From the NCBI GenBank assembly GCA_039654915.1, contig CM077595.1:52359501-52423500 (forward strand): a stretch of DNA of 64,000 bases, read 5' to 3'. Position 1 is the first letter of the stretch. Each line of letters begins with the position of its first letter. Below the pieces are notes generated by a model. That model was not told where the DNA came from. It ran no database searches and worked only from the letters and a program-made list of their open reading frames with translations. The stretch comes from Aquilaria yunnanensis. Taxonomy: Eukaryota; Streptophyta; Magnoliopsida; Malvales; Thymelaeaceae. A program made the translations under genes and the position numbers. Below, in pieces: positions 49,695 to 61,500 of the stretch.

Positions 49695-51072
49695 TGAAGA
49701 TTTTCAGGATCTCAATAATAACATACTCTTATGTTATTCATTTGTGTATATGCCACATGCATATAAGTTTTCCATACATATTGTCTCAAAAACAATATCT
49801 AGCATGCTATTTGAGTTCAACATGAATATAGACATACTTATCCAGTCAAACAAACTTAGCATGCCACTAAGATCATTCATAAAACTTAAATCCTTAGCAT
49901 GCTACTAAAGCAAGAAAGGATGCGTACCTTCCTTTTTGATAGTCTTGTGCCGAAAAGGAAAAGGAAGGACTTGATCTTAGAGATACGCCTTGAGGCTTGA
50001 ATTGAGATGAAGAATCTCAATGTAATTCCACCCACAATGCTCTAAGAAAGTGTCTAATATTTCGGCTCTTTAAAGGAATGAAAGGAGGAATTTTTCTCTC
50101 AAGAAAAATGGTGCAAATTGAGTGTAAATTCGTACCCTCAATGGCCAGCCACTAAAGGCTATTTATAGATGACCAAAAGGCACACCTTTACACCAAGAAA
50201 GGTGTCCTTTAAGCCAAAGAACACTTCCTTTGGCTAAGGGTCATGTATGGTGGCGAAAATACATGTCTTTTAAGTCTAAAGGACATCACATTTGGTGCAA
50301 TAACCACCTCAACCACCTCCATGGCCGAACATACATGTCCTTTAAAGTCAAAGGACATCACTCTTGGTGCTATAAGCACCCTATGGCCGAATATACATGT
50401 CCATTCACCCAAGGAACACTTCCTTTGGATGAAAGGACATGTTCTTTTAGCCAAGAGTTATTTCTTTTGATGAAGAGACATACCTTTACACAAAAGATGT
50501 GTCTCTTGGTGGTTTTGAGCTAAAAACAAGGTGAGCTGGCACAAAGCTAGCTCAATATGCTACTTATGCACCATTGAGCTCCTTTGAGCTCCAACCTAGC
50601 ACCATGAACTAAGGTCCAGCTCCAAGAACTGACCTTGAGCTGGAGTTAGCTGCTTTCAGCTGAAGTAAACTGAAGTCCAGCTACACTCAGCTACCAAAAG
50701 CTGAAGTGAGCTGACTTGAGCTGAAGTCCAGCTACATTCAGCTACCATAAGCTGAAGTGAGCTGACTTGAGCTTACTTGAGCTAACTTGAGCTGAAGTCC
50801 AGCTACATTCAGCTACCATAAGCTGAAGTGAGCTGACTTGAGCTGAAGTGCAGCTACATTCAGCTACCATAAGCTGAAGTGAGCTGACTTGAGCTGACTT
50901 GAGCTAACTTGAGCTGAAGTCCAGCTACTTTGAGCTACTTATAGCTGAAGTGAGCTGACTTGAGCTAAGGGGAGCTACTTCTAGCTGCCTTAGATACCTT
51001 TTCAAGCTATAGTTAGCTCAACGAGCTCAAATCCTATCTTAAAAGGATCTTGGGGCGCCAAGAATTCCAACA
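49695..51072 (-). mobile_element. Solo Ty1/copia LTR within the satellite
   Basis: 1378 bp. The minus strand begins TGTTGGAATTCTTGGCGCC and ends with GAAAATCTTCA; flanked by the 5-bp duplication TCCAT (49690-49694 and 51073-51077). It matches the copia 5' LTR at 23543-24720 and extends it by about 105 bp. TATA-like minus TATAAATA at 50160-50167. An AGCTGAAGT/GAGCTGACTT short-repeat field lies at about 50640-50970. No internal copia sequence remains, so it arose by LTR-LTR recombination after a full insertion. A short ORF inside it has no supported function. Confidence 0.94.
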
Positions 51073-53058
51073 TCCATTTCATTTGAAACAAGTTGTGAAT
51101 GTTTCCATTTCATTCCGAACAAGGTTTGAATGTTTCGATTCATTCCAAACTAGTTGTGAATGAACCCATTTCATTCCAAACAAGTTGTGAATGTTTCCAT
51201 TTCTTTCCAAACAAGTTGTGAATGTTTCCATTTCAATCAAAACTTGTTGTGAATGTTTCCATTTCATTCCAAACAAGGTGTGAATGTGTCCATTTCTTTC
51301 CAAACAAGTTGTGAATGTTTCCATTTCAATCAAAACTAATTGTGAATGTTTCCATTTCATTCCAAACAAGTTGTGAATGTTTCCATTTCATTCCAAAAAA
51401 GTTGTGCATGTTTCAAATTCATTCCGAAGAAGTTGTGACTGTTTCCAACTCATTCGAAACAAGTTGTCACTGCTTCCATTTCATTTCAAACAAGTTGTGA
51501 ATGTTTCCATTTCTTTCCAAAGAGGTTGTGAATGTTTCTATTTCATTCCAGACACTGTGTGAGTGTGTCCACTTCATTCCAAACAAGTTTTGAATATTTT
51601 CATTCATTCGAAACTAGTTCTGAATGTCCCAATTTCATTTGAAACAAGTTCTGAATGTTTCCATTTCTTTCCAAACAAGTTGTGAATGTTTCCAATTCAA
51701 TCAAAACTAGTTGTGAATGTTTCCATTTCATTCCAAACAAGTTGTGAATGTGTCCATTTCTTTCCAAACAAGTTGTGAATGTTTCCTTTTCATTTGAAAC
51801 AAGTTGTGAATGTTTCCATTTCTTTCAAAACAAGTTGTGAATGTTTCCATTTCAATCAAAACTAGTTGTGAATGTTTCCATTTCATTCCAAACAAGTTGT
51901 GAATGTGTCCATTTCTTTCCAAACAAATTGTGAATGTTTCCATTTCAATCAAAACTAGTTGTGAATGTTTCCATTTCATTCCAAACAAGTTGTGAATGTT
52001 TCCATTTCATTCCAAACAAGTTCTGCATGTTTCAAATTCATTCCGAAGAAGTTGTAACTGTTTCCAACTCAATCCAAACAAGTTGTCACTGTTTCCATTT
52101 CATTTCAAACAAGTTGTGAATGTTTCCATTTCTTTCCAAAGAGGTTGCAAACGTTTCTACTTCATTCCAGACAATGTGTGAGTGTGTCCACTTCATTACA
52201 AACAAGTTTTGAATGTTTCCATTCATTCCAAACTAGTTCTGAATGTCCTAATTTCATTCCAAAGAAGTTGTGAAACTTTCCATTTCATTTGAAACAAGTT
52301 ATGAATGTTTCCATTTCTTTCCAGACAAGTTGTGAATGTTTCCAATTCAATCAAAACTAGTTGTGAATGTTTCCATTTCATTCCAAACAAGTTGTGCATG
52401 TTTCAAATTCATTCCGAACAAGTTGTGACTGTTTCAACTCATTCGAAACAAGTTGTCACTGTTTCAATTTCATTTCAAACAAGTCATGAATGTTTCCATT
52501 TCTTTCCAAAGAGGTTGTGAATGTTTCTATTTCATTCCAGACACTGTGTGAGTGTGTCCACTTCATTCCAAACAAGTTTTGAATGTTTCCATTCATTCCA
52601 AACTAGTTCTAAATGTCCCAATTTCATTCCAAAGTAGTTGTGAATGTTTCCATTTCATCCCAAACAAGTTGTGAGTGTTTCCACTTCATTAGAAACAAGC
52701 TGTGATTGTTTCTATTTCCTACCAAAGAAGTTGTGAAGGTTTCCATTTCATTTGAAACAAGTTGTGAATGTTTCCATTTCATTCCGAACAAGGTTTGAAT
52801 GTTTCGATTCATTCCAAACTAGTTGTGAATGAACCCATTTCATTCCAAACAAGTTGTGAATGTTTCCATTTCTTTCCAAACAAGTTGTGAATGTTTCCAT
52901 TTCAATCAAAACTTGTTGTGAATGTTTCCATTTCATTCCAAACAAGGTGTGAATGTGTCCATTTCTTTCCAAACAAGTTGTGAATGTTTCCATTTCAATC
53001 AAAACTAATTGTGAATGTTTCCATTTCATTCCAAACAAGTTGTGAATGTTTCCATTTC
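51073..53058 (+). repeat. Satellite block carrying the 1669-bp duplicate
   Basis: 31-bp monomers. 51934-52746 copies 48882-49694, and 52742-53058 copies 51073-51389. The two copies are the same local sequence with and without the solo LTR (left) and with and without element D (right). Confidence 0.92.
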
Positions 53059-54079
53059 TGATGCGAACCCCGATGGTATAACGACCATGAAACTCGCCCA
53101 AGATGTTTTTCAAGCTCCACAAGACATCAAAGAGACTGGGTTTGAAGACCCCCACCCCTAATCAACCTGTGACTAGAAACGAGAAGTATAGAACTCCAAG
53201 AACACAAGCACACTTGTGCACCAAGGCAGTCCGCCAAGAACCAAAGAGAAAACCTCTCCAAAGAGCAATATTATTTCGGCAATAATCTGTATGTTTACAT
53301 CCAGAATATGTGCCTTTATATAGGCCTAAACTAGGGTTAAAAGCTGGGCAAAATTCGCAGCCTAAATCCCTTAGGAATCCTAGATACAAAGACATAGGAA
53401 ATCCTAGTCAAATTAGGACTCTAATTCCTAGTTTGAACAAGTTTAATAAATGCAGCGTATTCCACTTGCCCAAAACGATTTAAAACTATTCCATAGCCTA
53501 AATAACTTCCTAAATAATGTATTTAAATAGGATTTGAACGAAAATAAAATATAAATACAAGATTGGCCATGAAAACCCCAAAATAGTCTTCTCGGGTGGT
53601 TCCTGCTTGTGTCTTCAACTTCAAGCTGAAATTCGAACTTGATGCAGCAATGATTTCTCAAAATGCAAAGCATGAAAGTTGTAGATCTCTTTCTTAGCTT
53701 CGAAACCACACTTGAATCACACAAAATGGACTTCTAAATCGAAAGATATTCCCAGAATACTGCAACTGCTTCTGAACCAGCGATAACTCGTAAATCGCGA
53801 CTTTGAAGCTAAATTGGACCTCGTTAACGTGCAAACTGGGTTTGATGGTCTTCATATGACTTGTAGCTTCAGATGTTATCTTTCCAATGAATCAAGAATT
53901 ACTCAATTCCGATCTGTTTAGCTGAAGATATGATTTTTCCACCAGAACATCGCCAATCTGTCAACATCCAAGCTTGAAGTGCACTAGTGAGCTCCTTAGC
54001 CTTTTTCCTTGTCAATGGTCCACTAGAAACCTTCAGTGGGTCCTTGCCTTCCTTGGTTGTGCCTTCTTTGATCGTATCA
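53059..54079 (-). repeat. Element D 3' LTR
   Basis: 1021 bp, essentially identical to the 5' LTR. The last 60 codons of the gag-fusion frame lie inside it. Confidence 0.95.
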
Positions 54080-56622
54080 GCTCCCCCCTCCTTAGAAGGA
54101 TTCGTCCTCGAATCAAAACCTACACTAGAAAAGGGAATTGAATCAATAACAATGAAATAATCAACACATAAGCACTTACCTTTCACATAAGCACCAACAG
54201 CATGGAATGCTTGTGTATGGAGCTTTAATCTTGTGCAAAACCTGAACCAATATCCAAATGCAATGATACCTCCTGGATCGAAGATAAATCTTGAAACAAT
54301 TAGCACAAAAAATCTGAATGTTTGCACAATTTTCATCTTAACTCTAGGCATCACTTTCATTGCCTTTACCATCTCAAAAACATTATTCTCACAACAAGTG
54401 AAAGTGTAGGAATAATTTACCTTAGGGATGCTGTATGCACTCAAAACAAATGGACCTAAACTCACATAAGTGTCAAGGTCATGAAAAGCACAAGTTATGC
54501 ATGTCAAGACAATAGTTTGCATAGGCCATTCAAGCAAACAAGAACTGAACACAATGTGGCCTAAACTAATAACAAAACAAGGATGCACGAATTTCACAAA
54601 AATCCTAAGCATTTTAAATGAAACAAGATTGGAGTAGATAGGATTAAGTGAAACCAATTCAGTAGCAAACTTATTTTTGCATGTATATGCACAACAATGC
54701 ATAAAAATTGTGAATATGTATGAAATGTGACACAAAACAAAGGACTCAACATACCTCCTTAAAAGGCTGAATTTAAAACCAGAATTTTCACTCAAAATAA
54801 AAACTTTCAAGTTCGGACATAAAGCAAAAAGATCAAGACTCAAAAGTTTGTGTAATGCATGTGTCATGACAAAAAGATACTTGCTGGAAATTAAAGATTG
54901 ACACACAAAAATGGGCTGAACATGAATGAAAATCAAAGAAGTATGAAATGCATGGGTAACAACCAATTTATGCATGCAAAATTCCAAAGAAGTAGATTTA
55001 ACTTCAAGTAAAACAAAACAATGTGACATGGATGCAAAGTAAACAAATTCAAAAACAAAAGACAACAAAACAGATTTTCCTCTAGAGAAACTCAAGCAAT
55101 TCCAAAGATGATTTGACAAAACCAAAGAATTTGAAGCTTGTAAACCATATTTTGTCAAATTTCCATGTTTACTTCCTTCTCTTAATCTAGTTTCATGAAA
55201 ACCATTTGTCAAAATAACATTGCAAGAAAACACACATTGTTTGAGATTTTCATGCAAAACTACATCAAATCTAGGTGTTAGGAAGAAATACATTACAGTG
55301 GATGGACTTAGTCTCCAAGTATCTTCCTTTGGAACCACAAAATTTTCACCTTTGCACTTAATAGCTTCGATTGGAGTTGCATTAATTTCATCCCTTGATT
55401 CTTGTAGCTCATCTCCAATTAAGTCCTGAAAAGAAGACAACACAACACTAGAAGACTTTGTTATGTTAGATGAAATTATGGCTTCTCTGTAGGTCTTTCT
55501 TTCTTCACTCGGCTTGGGTTCATTACACTCTTGTCTTCTCTCAACTTCGCACTCAATTTCTTCTCTCGGGAACTCTCCACTCTTCTTCCCCTCATGTTCA
55601 CTCTTCTCACTTAATCTCTCGGTTGTTCTCTCAACTTTCCCCTCATCACTCTTGCCCTCAACTTTCCCCTCATTTACTTTTCTCTCAACCTTACTTTGAA
55701 ATTTTCTTTGATCCTCAAAGACTTGTTGTGGTGAAAGTGGTACAAGCATGGTTGACTTTTCTTGTTGCGGCCGAGACAAGTCTCCTTTTGTGGCCTCCAT
55801 GTTTGGCTTGGGCACTTCTCTCACATCCTTGGTCCATGCTCCTCTCCATGTGGAAATTCCTCCTTGACACATCTTGGATGCCTTTGCTCTCTTGATGCTC
55901 CTCTCGGCCTTAATGGCATGATGAAGCAAATCCTCCATGTTGACATATGGGACCATCTCCACTTCGTTTGCAATCTCAAGATTGAGACCATTAATGAATC
56001 TAGCAATGGTGGTCTCCTCATCCTCCATGATGTTGGCTCGGGTCAAGGTCCTCTCCAAGTCTTTATGGTAGTCCTCCACACTCCTTTGGCCTTGCACTAG
56101 CTTTTGAAGCTTTAAGCGTTGATCTCTATAGTAGGAGCTAGGCACAAATCTCCTCCTCATTAAGGCTTTAAGGGCTCTCCATGTGTGTATGGGCTCCTCC
56201 TCATTCCTTCTCCTAGAAGTAACATCCTGATTCCACCATACAAGAGCATAATTAGTGAACATTATGGTAGCCAATTTAACCTTATTTTCCTCGGAGTAAT
56301 GATGGCAATCAAACACCATCTCAATCTTTTGCTCCCACTCCCAATATGCATCGGGATCACTCCTCCCTTGGAAAGGTGGAATGGTAGGCTTGATGGAATT
56401 TAGGTTGTTATCCTCTCTTGGCTCACACCTCATTGGAAACCCATGGTCATGCCAAACTCTTTCTTCCTCCTCGGGTTCTTTTCTCCTTGGACCTCTCGTT
56501 GGCAACCTCAAATCAATGTCCTCAATCCTCCCCACAAGTCTATTGAGAGTTTCTTGAAATTCTCTCATGGTTGGCTCCTCATTGTGTCTCACTTTCATCC
56601 TCCTATCCTCCTGGCCCTCCAT
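53899..56622 (-). CDS. gag: Element D Gag fused to unknown Cys/Phe-rich region, intact
   Basis: One open frame of 907 codons from the ATG of MEGQEDRRM (56622); an upstream in-frame GTG at 56655 is not taken as the start. Residues about 80-230 are Retrotrans_gag ([50 protein letters not shown]), predicted to form capsid. A charged linker follows ([17 protein letters not shown]). Roughly residues 390-840 are unlike any family I recognise: rich in Cys, Phe, Leu and Ser, with several hydrophobic stretches (LLSFVFEFVYFASM, SLIFIHVQPIFVCQSLI). The last 60 residues are encoded in the 3' LTR with [15 protein letters not shown]. No zinc knuckle, protease, RT or integrase, so it must rely on other elements. 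Whether the unknown part is translated is untested. Confidence 0.85.
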   Translation of the reverse strand: MEGQEDRRMKVRHNEEPTMREFQETLNRLVGRIEDIDLRLPTRGPRRKEPEEEERVWHDHGFPMRCEPREDNNLNSIKPTIPPFQGRSDPDAYWEWEQKIEMVFDCHHYSEENKVKLATIMFTNYALVWWNQDVTSRRRNEEEPIHTWRALKALMRRRFVPSSYYRDQRLKLQKLVQGQRSVEDYHKDLERTLTRANIMEDEETTIARFINGLNLEIANEVEMVPYVNMEDLLHHAIKAERSIKRAKASKMCQGGISTWRGAWTKDVREVPKPNMEATKGDLSRPQQEKSTMLVPLSPQQVFEDQRKFQSKVERKVNEGKVEGKSDEGKVERTTERLSEKSEHEGKKSGEFPREEIECEVERRQECNEPKPSEERKTYREAIISSNITKSSSVVLSSFQDLIGDELQESRDEINATPIEAIKCKGENFVVPKEDTWRLSPSTVMYFFLTPRFDVVLHENLKQCVFSCNVILTNGFHETRLREGSKHGNLTKYGLQASNSLVLSNHLWNCLSFSRGKSVLLSFVFEFVYFASMSHCFVLLEVKSTSLEFCMHKLVVTHAFHTSLIFIHVQPIFVCQSLISSKYLFVMTHALHKLLSLDLFALCPNLKVFILSENSGFKFSLLRRYVESFVLCHISYIFTIFMHCCAYTCKNKFATELVSLNPIYSNLVSFKMLRIFVKFVHPCFVISLGHIVFSSCLLEWPMQTIVLTCITCAFHDLDTYVSLGPFVLSAYSIPKVNYSYTFTCCENNVFEMVKAMKVMPRVKMKIVQTFRFFVLIVSRFIFDPGGIIAFGYWFRFCTRLKLHTQAFHAVGAYVKGKCLCVDYFIVIDSIPFSSVGFDSRTNPSKEGGADTIKEGTTKEGKDPLKVSSGPLTRKKAKELTSALQAWMLTDWRCSGGKIISSAKQIGIE
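54080..54093 (-). other. Element D polypurine tract
   Basis: Minus-strand AAGGAGGGGGGAGC immediately before the 3' LTR, inside the open frame. Confidence 0.9.
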
Positions 56623-57526
56623 ACTCCTGAAAATAACAAAGTTCCTTACAAACACTCACCTCACGTGTTTCACTCAAAATATGAACACTCAAAACACTCA
56701 ATTTGTTAGTGAGATATTGCTTATTCAAAGAGTTCCCCAAAGTTCTAAGAAAACTATCCTCAAAGCACACAAGAAAACTTGAATTTTCGAAGAACTATTT
56801 TGACTCCAAAAGAGGTGGGCTAAACAAGCTTTAAAAGACTCTAAGAAGCTCTTGCAATTGATGATCACAAGAACCACACAGAAAGCTTTTTGGCTTAAAA
56901 ACAATGGGATAGGTTTTGGGGCGCAAAACTTTCAACACTTTGAGAAAACTTCTTTTTTGCAAGCTCTTTTCTTTTCTTTTCTTTGCTCTTTCTTTTTCTT
57001 TTCTTTTCCTTCCTTTTTTTTTCCTCCTTTTTTTTTTTTTTTTGCTTGCTATTTTGATGCTAACCAAACGTTCTCCTTGAAACTCCTTGCTGCCAAAGAC
57101 AAAAAGTTAGAATTCTTTTCGGCCAAGACAAGAAAACTAGTGAAATTGGCACAATTTGAAGCAACTTTTTGATACCGAAAATTCCTGAACTTGGATCCTT
57201 CTTTTTTTGAAGTTTTCTGGACTCTAAGATGCTGGAAACAATGAAAAAAAAAAAGAGATTAATATGGCTGGACACGAAACAGAAAGATAAGAATTAGACA
57301 AGAACAAACGAATTGAAACCGAGAATACTAGGTGACACGGATTGACTTCTTTTTGTTGTTTTTGTGATTTTTGGACTTGAACAAGGATGAAATAAAAAAA
57401 GAACAGACCTGAAACAAGAAGAAAACAGATTAAAACAGAGAATTAAAGCACGAAATTACTGGACAAAATTGAAGGAAAAACGAAGAGAAACAAGAACACA
57501 AAGATATGTCCTTCAATGGAACTTGT
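56623..57526 (-). other. Element D 5' untranslated leader
   Basis: About 900 nt between PBS and gag ATG; purine-rich tract (complement 56960-57045). No supported protein. Confidence 0.8.
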
Positions 57527-57539
57527 GGCTCTGATACCA
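57527..57539 (-). other. Element D primer binding site (initiator tRNA-Met)
   Basis: The minus strand reads TGGTATCAGAGCC two bases inside the 5' LTR. Confidence 0.92.
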
Positions 57540-57541
57540 AC

Positions 57542-58562
57542 TGATGCGAACCCCGATGGTATAACGACCATGAAACTCGCCCAAGATGTTTTTCAAGCTC
57601 CACAAGACATCAAAGAGACTGGGTTTGAAGACCCCCACCCCTAATCAACCTGTGACTAGAAACGAGAAGTATAGAACTCCAAGAACACAAGCACACTTGT
57701 GCACCAAGGCAGTCCGCCAAGAACCAAAGAGAAAACCTCTCCAAAGAGCAATATTATTTCGGCAATAATCTGTATGTTTACATCCAGAATATGTGCCTTT
57801 ATATAGGCCTAAACTAGGGTTAAAAGCTGGGCAAAATTCGCAGCCTAAATCCCTTAGGAATCCTAGATACAAAGACATAGGAAATCCTAGTCAAATTAGG
57901 ACTCTAATTCCTAGTTTGAACAAGTTTAATAAATGCAGCGTATTCCACTTGCCCAAAACGATTTAAAACTATTCCATAGCCTAAATAACTTCCTAAATAA
58001 TGTATTTAAATAGGATTTGAACGAAAATAAAATATAAATACAAGATTGGCCATGAAAACCCCAAAATAGTCTTCTCGGGTGGTTCCTGCTTGTGTCTTCA
58101 ACTTCAAGCTGAAATTCGAACTTGATGCAGCAATGATTTCTCAAAATGCAAAGCATGAAAGTTGTAGATATCTTTCTTAGCTTCGAAACCACACTTGAAT
58201 CACACAAAATGGACTTCTAAATCGAAAGATATTCCCAGAATACTGCAACTGCTTCTGAACCAGCGATAACTCGTAAATCGCGACTTTGAAGCTAAATTGG
58301 ACCTCGTTAACGTGCAAACTGGGTTTGATGGTCTTCATATGACTTGTAGCTTCAGATGTTATCTTTCCAATGAATCAAGAATTACTCAATTCCGATCTGT
58401 TTAGCTGAAGATATGATTTTTCCACCAGAACATCGCCAATCTGTCAACATCCAAGCTTGAAGTGCACTAGTGAGCTCCTTAGCCTTTTTCCTTGTCAATG
58501 GTCCACTAGAAACCTTCAGTGGGTCCTTGCCTTCCTTGGTTGTGCCTTCTTTGATCGTATCA
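57542..58562 (-). repeat. Element D 5' LTR
   Basis: 1021 bp, minus start TGATACGATCAAAG at 58562, end GGGGTTCGCATCA at 57542. Confidence 0.95.
57798..57805 (-). promoter_or_regulatory. TATA box of element D 5' LTR
   Basis: The plus strand TTTATATA in GTGCCTTTATATAGGCC, as in element A. It would drive the intact gag-fusion frame. Confidence 0.72.
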
Positions 58563-61500
58563 ATTTCATTCCAAAAAAGTTGTGCATGTTTCAAATTCAT
58601 TCCGAAGAAGTTGTGACTGTTTCCAACTCATTCGAAACAAGTTGTCACTGTTTCCATTTTATTTCAAACAAGTTGTGAATGTTTCCATTTCTTTCCAAAG
58701 AGGTTGTGAATGTTTCTATTTCATTCCAGACACTGTGTGAGTGTGTCCACTTCATTCCAAACAAGTTTTGAATGTTTTCATTCATTCGAAACTAGTTCTG
58801 AATGTCCCAATTTCATTTGAAACAAGTTCTGAATGTTTCCATTTCTTTCCAAACAAGTTGTGAATGTTTCCATTTCTTTCCAAACAAGTTGTGAATGTTT
58901 CCATTTCAATCAAAACTTGTTGTGAATGTTTCCATTTCATTCCAAACAAGGTGTGAATGTGTCCATTTCTTTCCAAACAAGTTGTGAATGTTTCCATTTC
59001 AATCAAAACTAATTGTGAATGTTTCCATTTCAATCAAAACTAGTTGTGAATGTTTCCATTTCATTCCAAACAAGCTGTGAATGTTTCCATTTCATTCCAA
59101 ACAAGTTGTGAATGTTTCCATTTCATTCCAAACAAGCTGTGAATGTTTCCATTTCATTCCAAACAAGTTGTGAATGTTTCCATTTCACTCCAAACAAGTT
59201 GTGCATGTTTCAAATTCATTCCGAAGAAGTTGTGACTGTTTCCAACTCAATCCAAACAAGTTGTCACTGTTTCCATTTCATTTCAAACAAGTTGTGAATG
59301 TTTCCATTTCTTTCCAAAGAGGTTGCAAATGTTTCTACTTCATTCCAGACAATGTGTGAGTGTGTCCACTTCATTCCAAACAAGTTTTGAATGTTTCCAT
59401 TCATTCCAAACTAGTTCTGAATGTCCCAAATTCATTCCAAAGAAGTTGTGAATGTTTCCATTTCATTTGAAACAAGTTGTGAATGTTTCCATTTCTTTCC
59501 AAACAAGTTGTGAATGTTTCCATTTCATTCCAAACAAGCTGTGAATGTTTCCATTTCATTCCAAACAAGTTGTGCATGTTTCAAATTCATTCCGAAGAAG
59601 TTGTGACTGTTTCCAACTCAATCCAAACAAGTTGTCACTGTTTCCATTTCATTTCAAACAAGTTGTGAATGTTTCCATTTCTTTCCAAAGATTTTGCAAT
59701 TGTTTCTACTTCATTCCAGACAATGTGTGAGTGTGTCCACTATATTCCAAACAAGTTTTGAATGTTTCCATTCATTCCAAACTAGTTCTGAATGTCCCAA
59801 TTTCATTCCAAAGAAGTTGTGAATGTTTCCATTTCTTTCCAAACAAGTTGTGCATATTTCAAATTCAATCAAAACCTGTTGTGAATGTTTCCATTTCATT
59901 CAAACAAGTTGTAAATGTTTCCATTTCATTCCAAACAAGTTGTGCATGTTTCAAATTTATTCCGAAGAAGTTGTGACTGTTTCCAACTCAATCCAAACAA
60001 GTTGTCACTGTTTCCATTTCATTTCAAACAAGTTGTGAATGTTTCCATTTCTTTCCAAAGAGGTTGCAAATGTTTCTACTTCATTCCAGACAATGTGTGA
60101 GTGTGTCCACTTCATTCCAAACAAGTTTTAAATGTTTCCATTCATTCCAAACTAGTTCTGAATGTCCCAATTTCATTCCAAAGAAGTTGTGAATGTTTCC
60201 ATTTCATTTGAAACAAGTTGTGAATGTTTCCTTTTCTTTCCAAACAAGTTGTGAATGTTTCCAATTCAATCAAAACTAGTTGTGAATGTTTCCATTTCTT
60301 TCCAAACAAGTTGTGAATGTTTCCATTTCATTCCAAACAAGTTGTGCATGTTTCAAATCCATTCCGAAGAAGTTGTGACTGTTTCCAACTCAATCCAAAC
60401 AAGTTGTCACTGTTTCCATTTCATTTCAAACAAGTTATGAATGTTTCCATTTCTTTCCAAAGAGGTTGCAAATGTTTCTACTTCATTCCAGACAATGTGT
60501 GAGTGTGTCCACTTCATTCCAAACAAGTTTTAAATGTTTCCATTCATTCCAAACTAGTTCTGAATGTCCCAATTTCATTCAAAAGAAGTTGTGAATGTTT
60601 CCATTTCATTTGAAACAAGTTGTGAATGTTTCCATTTCTTTCCAAACAAGTTGTGAATGTTTCCAATTCAATCAAAACTAGTTGTGAATGTTTCCATTTC
60701 ATTCCAAACAAGTTGTGAATGTTTCCATTTCATTCCAAACAAGTTGTGCATGTTTCAAATTCATTCCGAAGGAGTTGTGACTGTTTCCAACTCAATCCAA
60801 ATAAGTTGTCACTGTTTCCATTTCATTTCAAACAAGTTGTGAATGTTTCCATTTCTTTCCAAAGAGGTTGCAAATGTTTCTACTTCATTCCAGACAATGT
60901 GTGAGTGTGTCCACTTCACTCCAAACAAGTTTTGAATGTTTCCATTCATTCCAAATTAGTTCTGAATGTCCCAATTTCATTCCAAAGAAGTTGTCAGTGT
61001 TTCCATTTCATTGGAAACAAGTTGTGAATGTTTCCATTTCTTTCCAAACAAGTTGTGAATGTTTCCAATTCAATCAAAACTAGTTGTGAATGTTTCCATT
61101 TCATTCCAAACAAGTTGTGAATGTTTCCATTTCATTCCAAACAAGTTGTGACTGTTTCCAACTCAATCCAAACAAGTTGTCACTGTTTCCATTTCATTTC
61201 AAACAAGTTGTGAATGTTTCCATTTCTTTCCAAAGAGGTTGCAAATGTTTCTACTTCATTCCGGACAATGTGTGAGTGTGTCCACTTCATTCCAAACAAG
61301 TTTTAAATGTTTCCATTCATTCCAAACTAGTTCTGAATGTCCCAATTTCATTCCAAAGAAGTTGTGAATGTTTCCATTTCATTTGAAACAAGTTGTGAAT
61401 GTTTCCATTTCATTCCAAACAAGTTGTGCATGTTTCAAATTCATTCCGAAGAAGTTGTGACTGTTTCCAACTCAATCCAAACAAGTTGTCACTGTTTCCA

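Larger units (their letters stand above)
53059..58562 (-). mobile_element. Element D: young, intact non-autonomous Ty3/gypsy LTR retrotransposon
   Basis: 5504 bp, inserted in the satellite, with the duplication ATTTC (53054-53058 and 58563-58567). LTRs are 1021 bp each (53059-54079 and 57542-58562); I find one difference (GTAGATCTCT versus GTAGATATCT), so the insertion is very recent. Minus orientation: PBS 57527-57539, leader, one uninterrupted gag-fusion frame 56622-53899, PPT 54080-54093. The LTR is a mosaic of subtypes: U5/R and TATA part like A, U3 start like B and C. Confidence 0.96.

Noticed and set aside
50209..50523. Small ORFs within the solo copia LTR
   Set aside because: Overlapping frames on both strands in an LTR, with no domain.
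53899..55500. Envelope-like reading of the hydrophobic region of element D
   Set aside because: No signal peptide, cleavage site or family motif can be seen, and hydrophobic runs follow from the T-rich composition.
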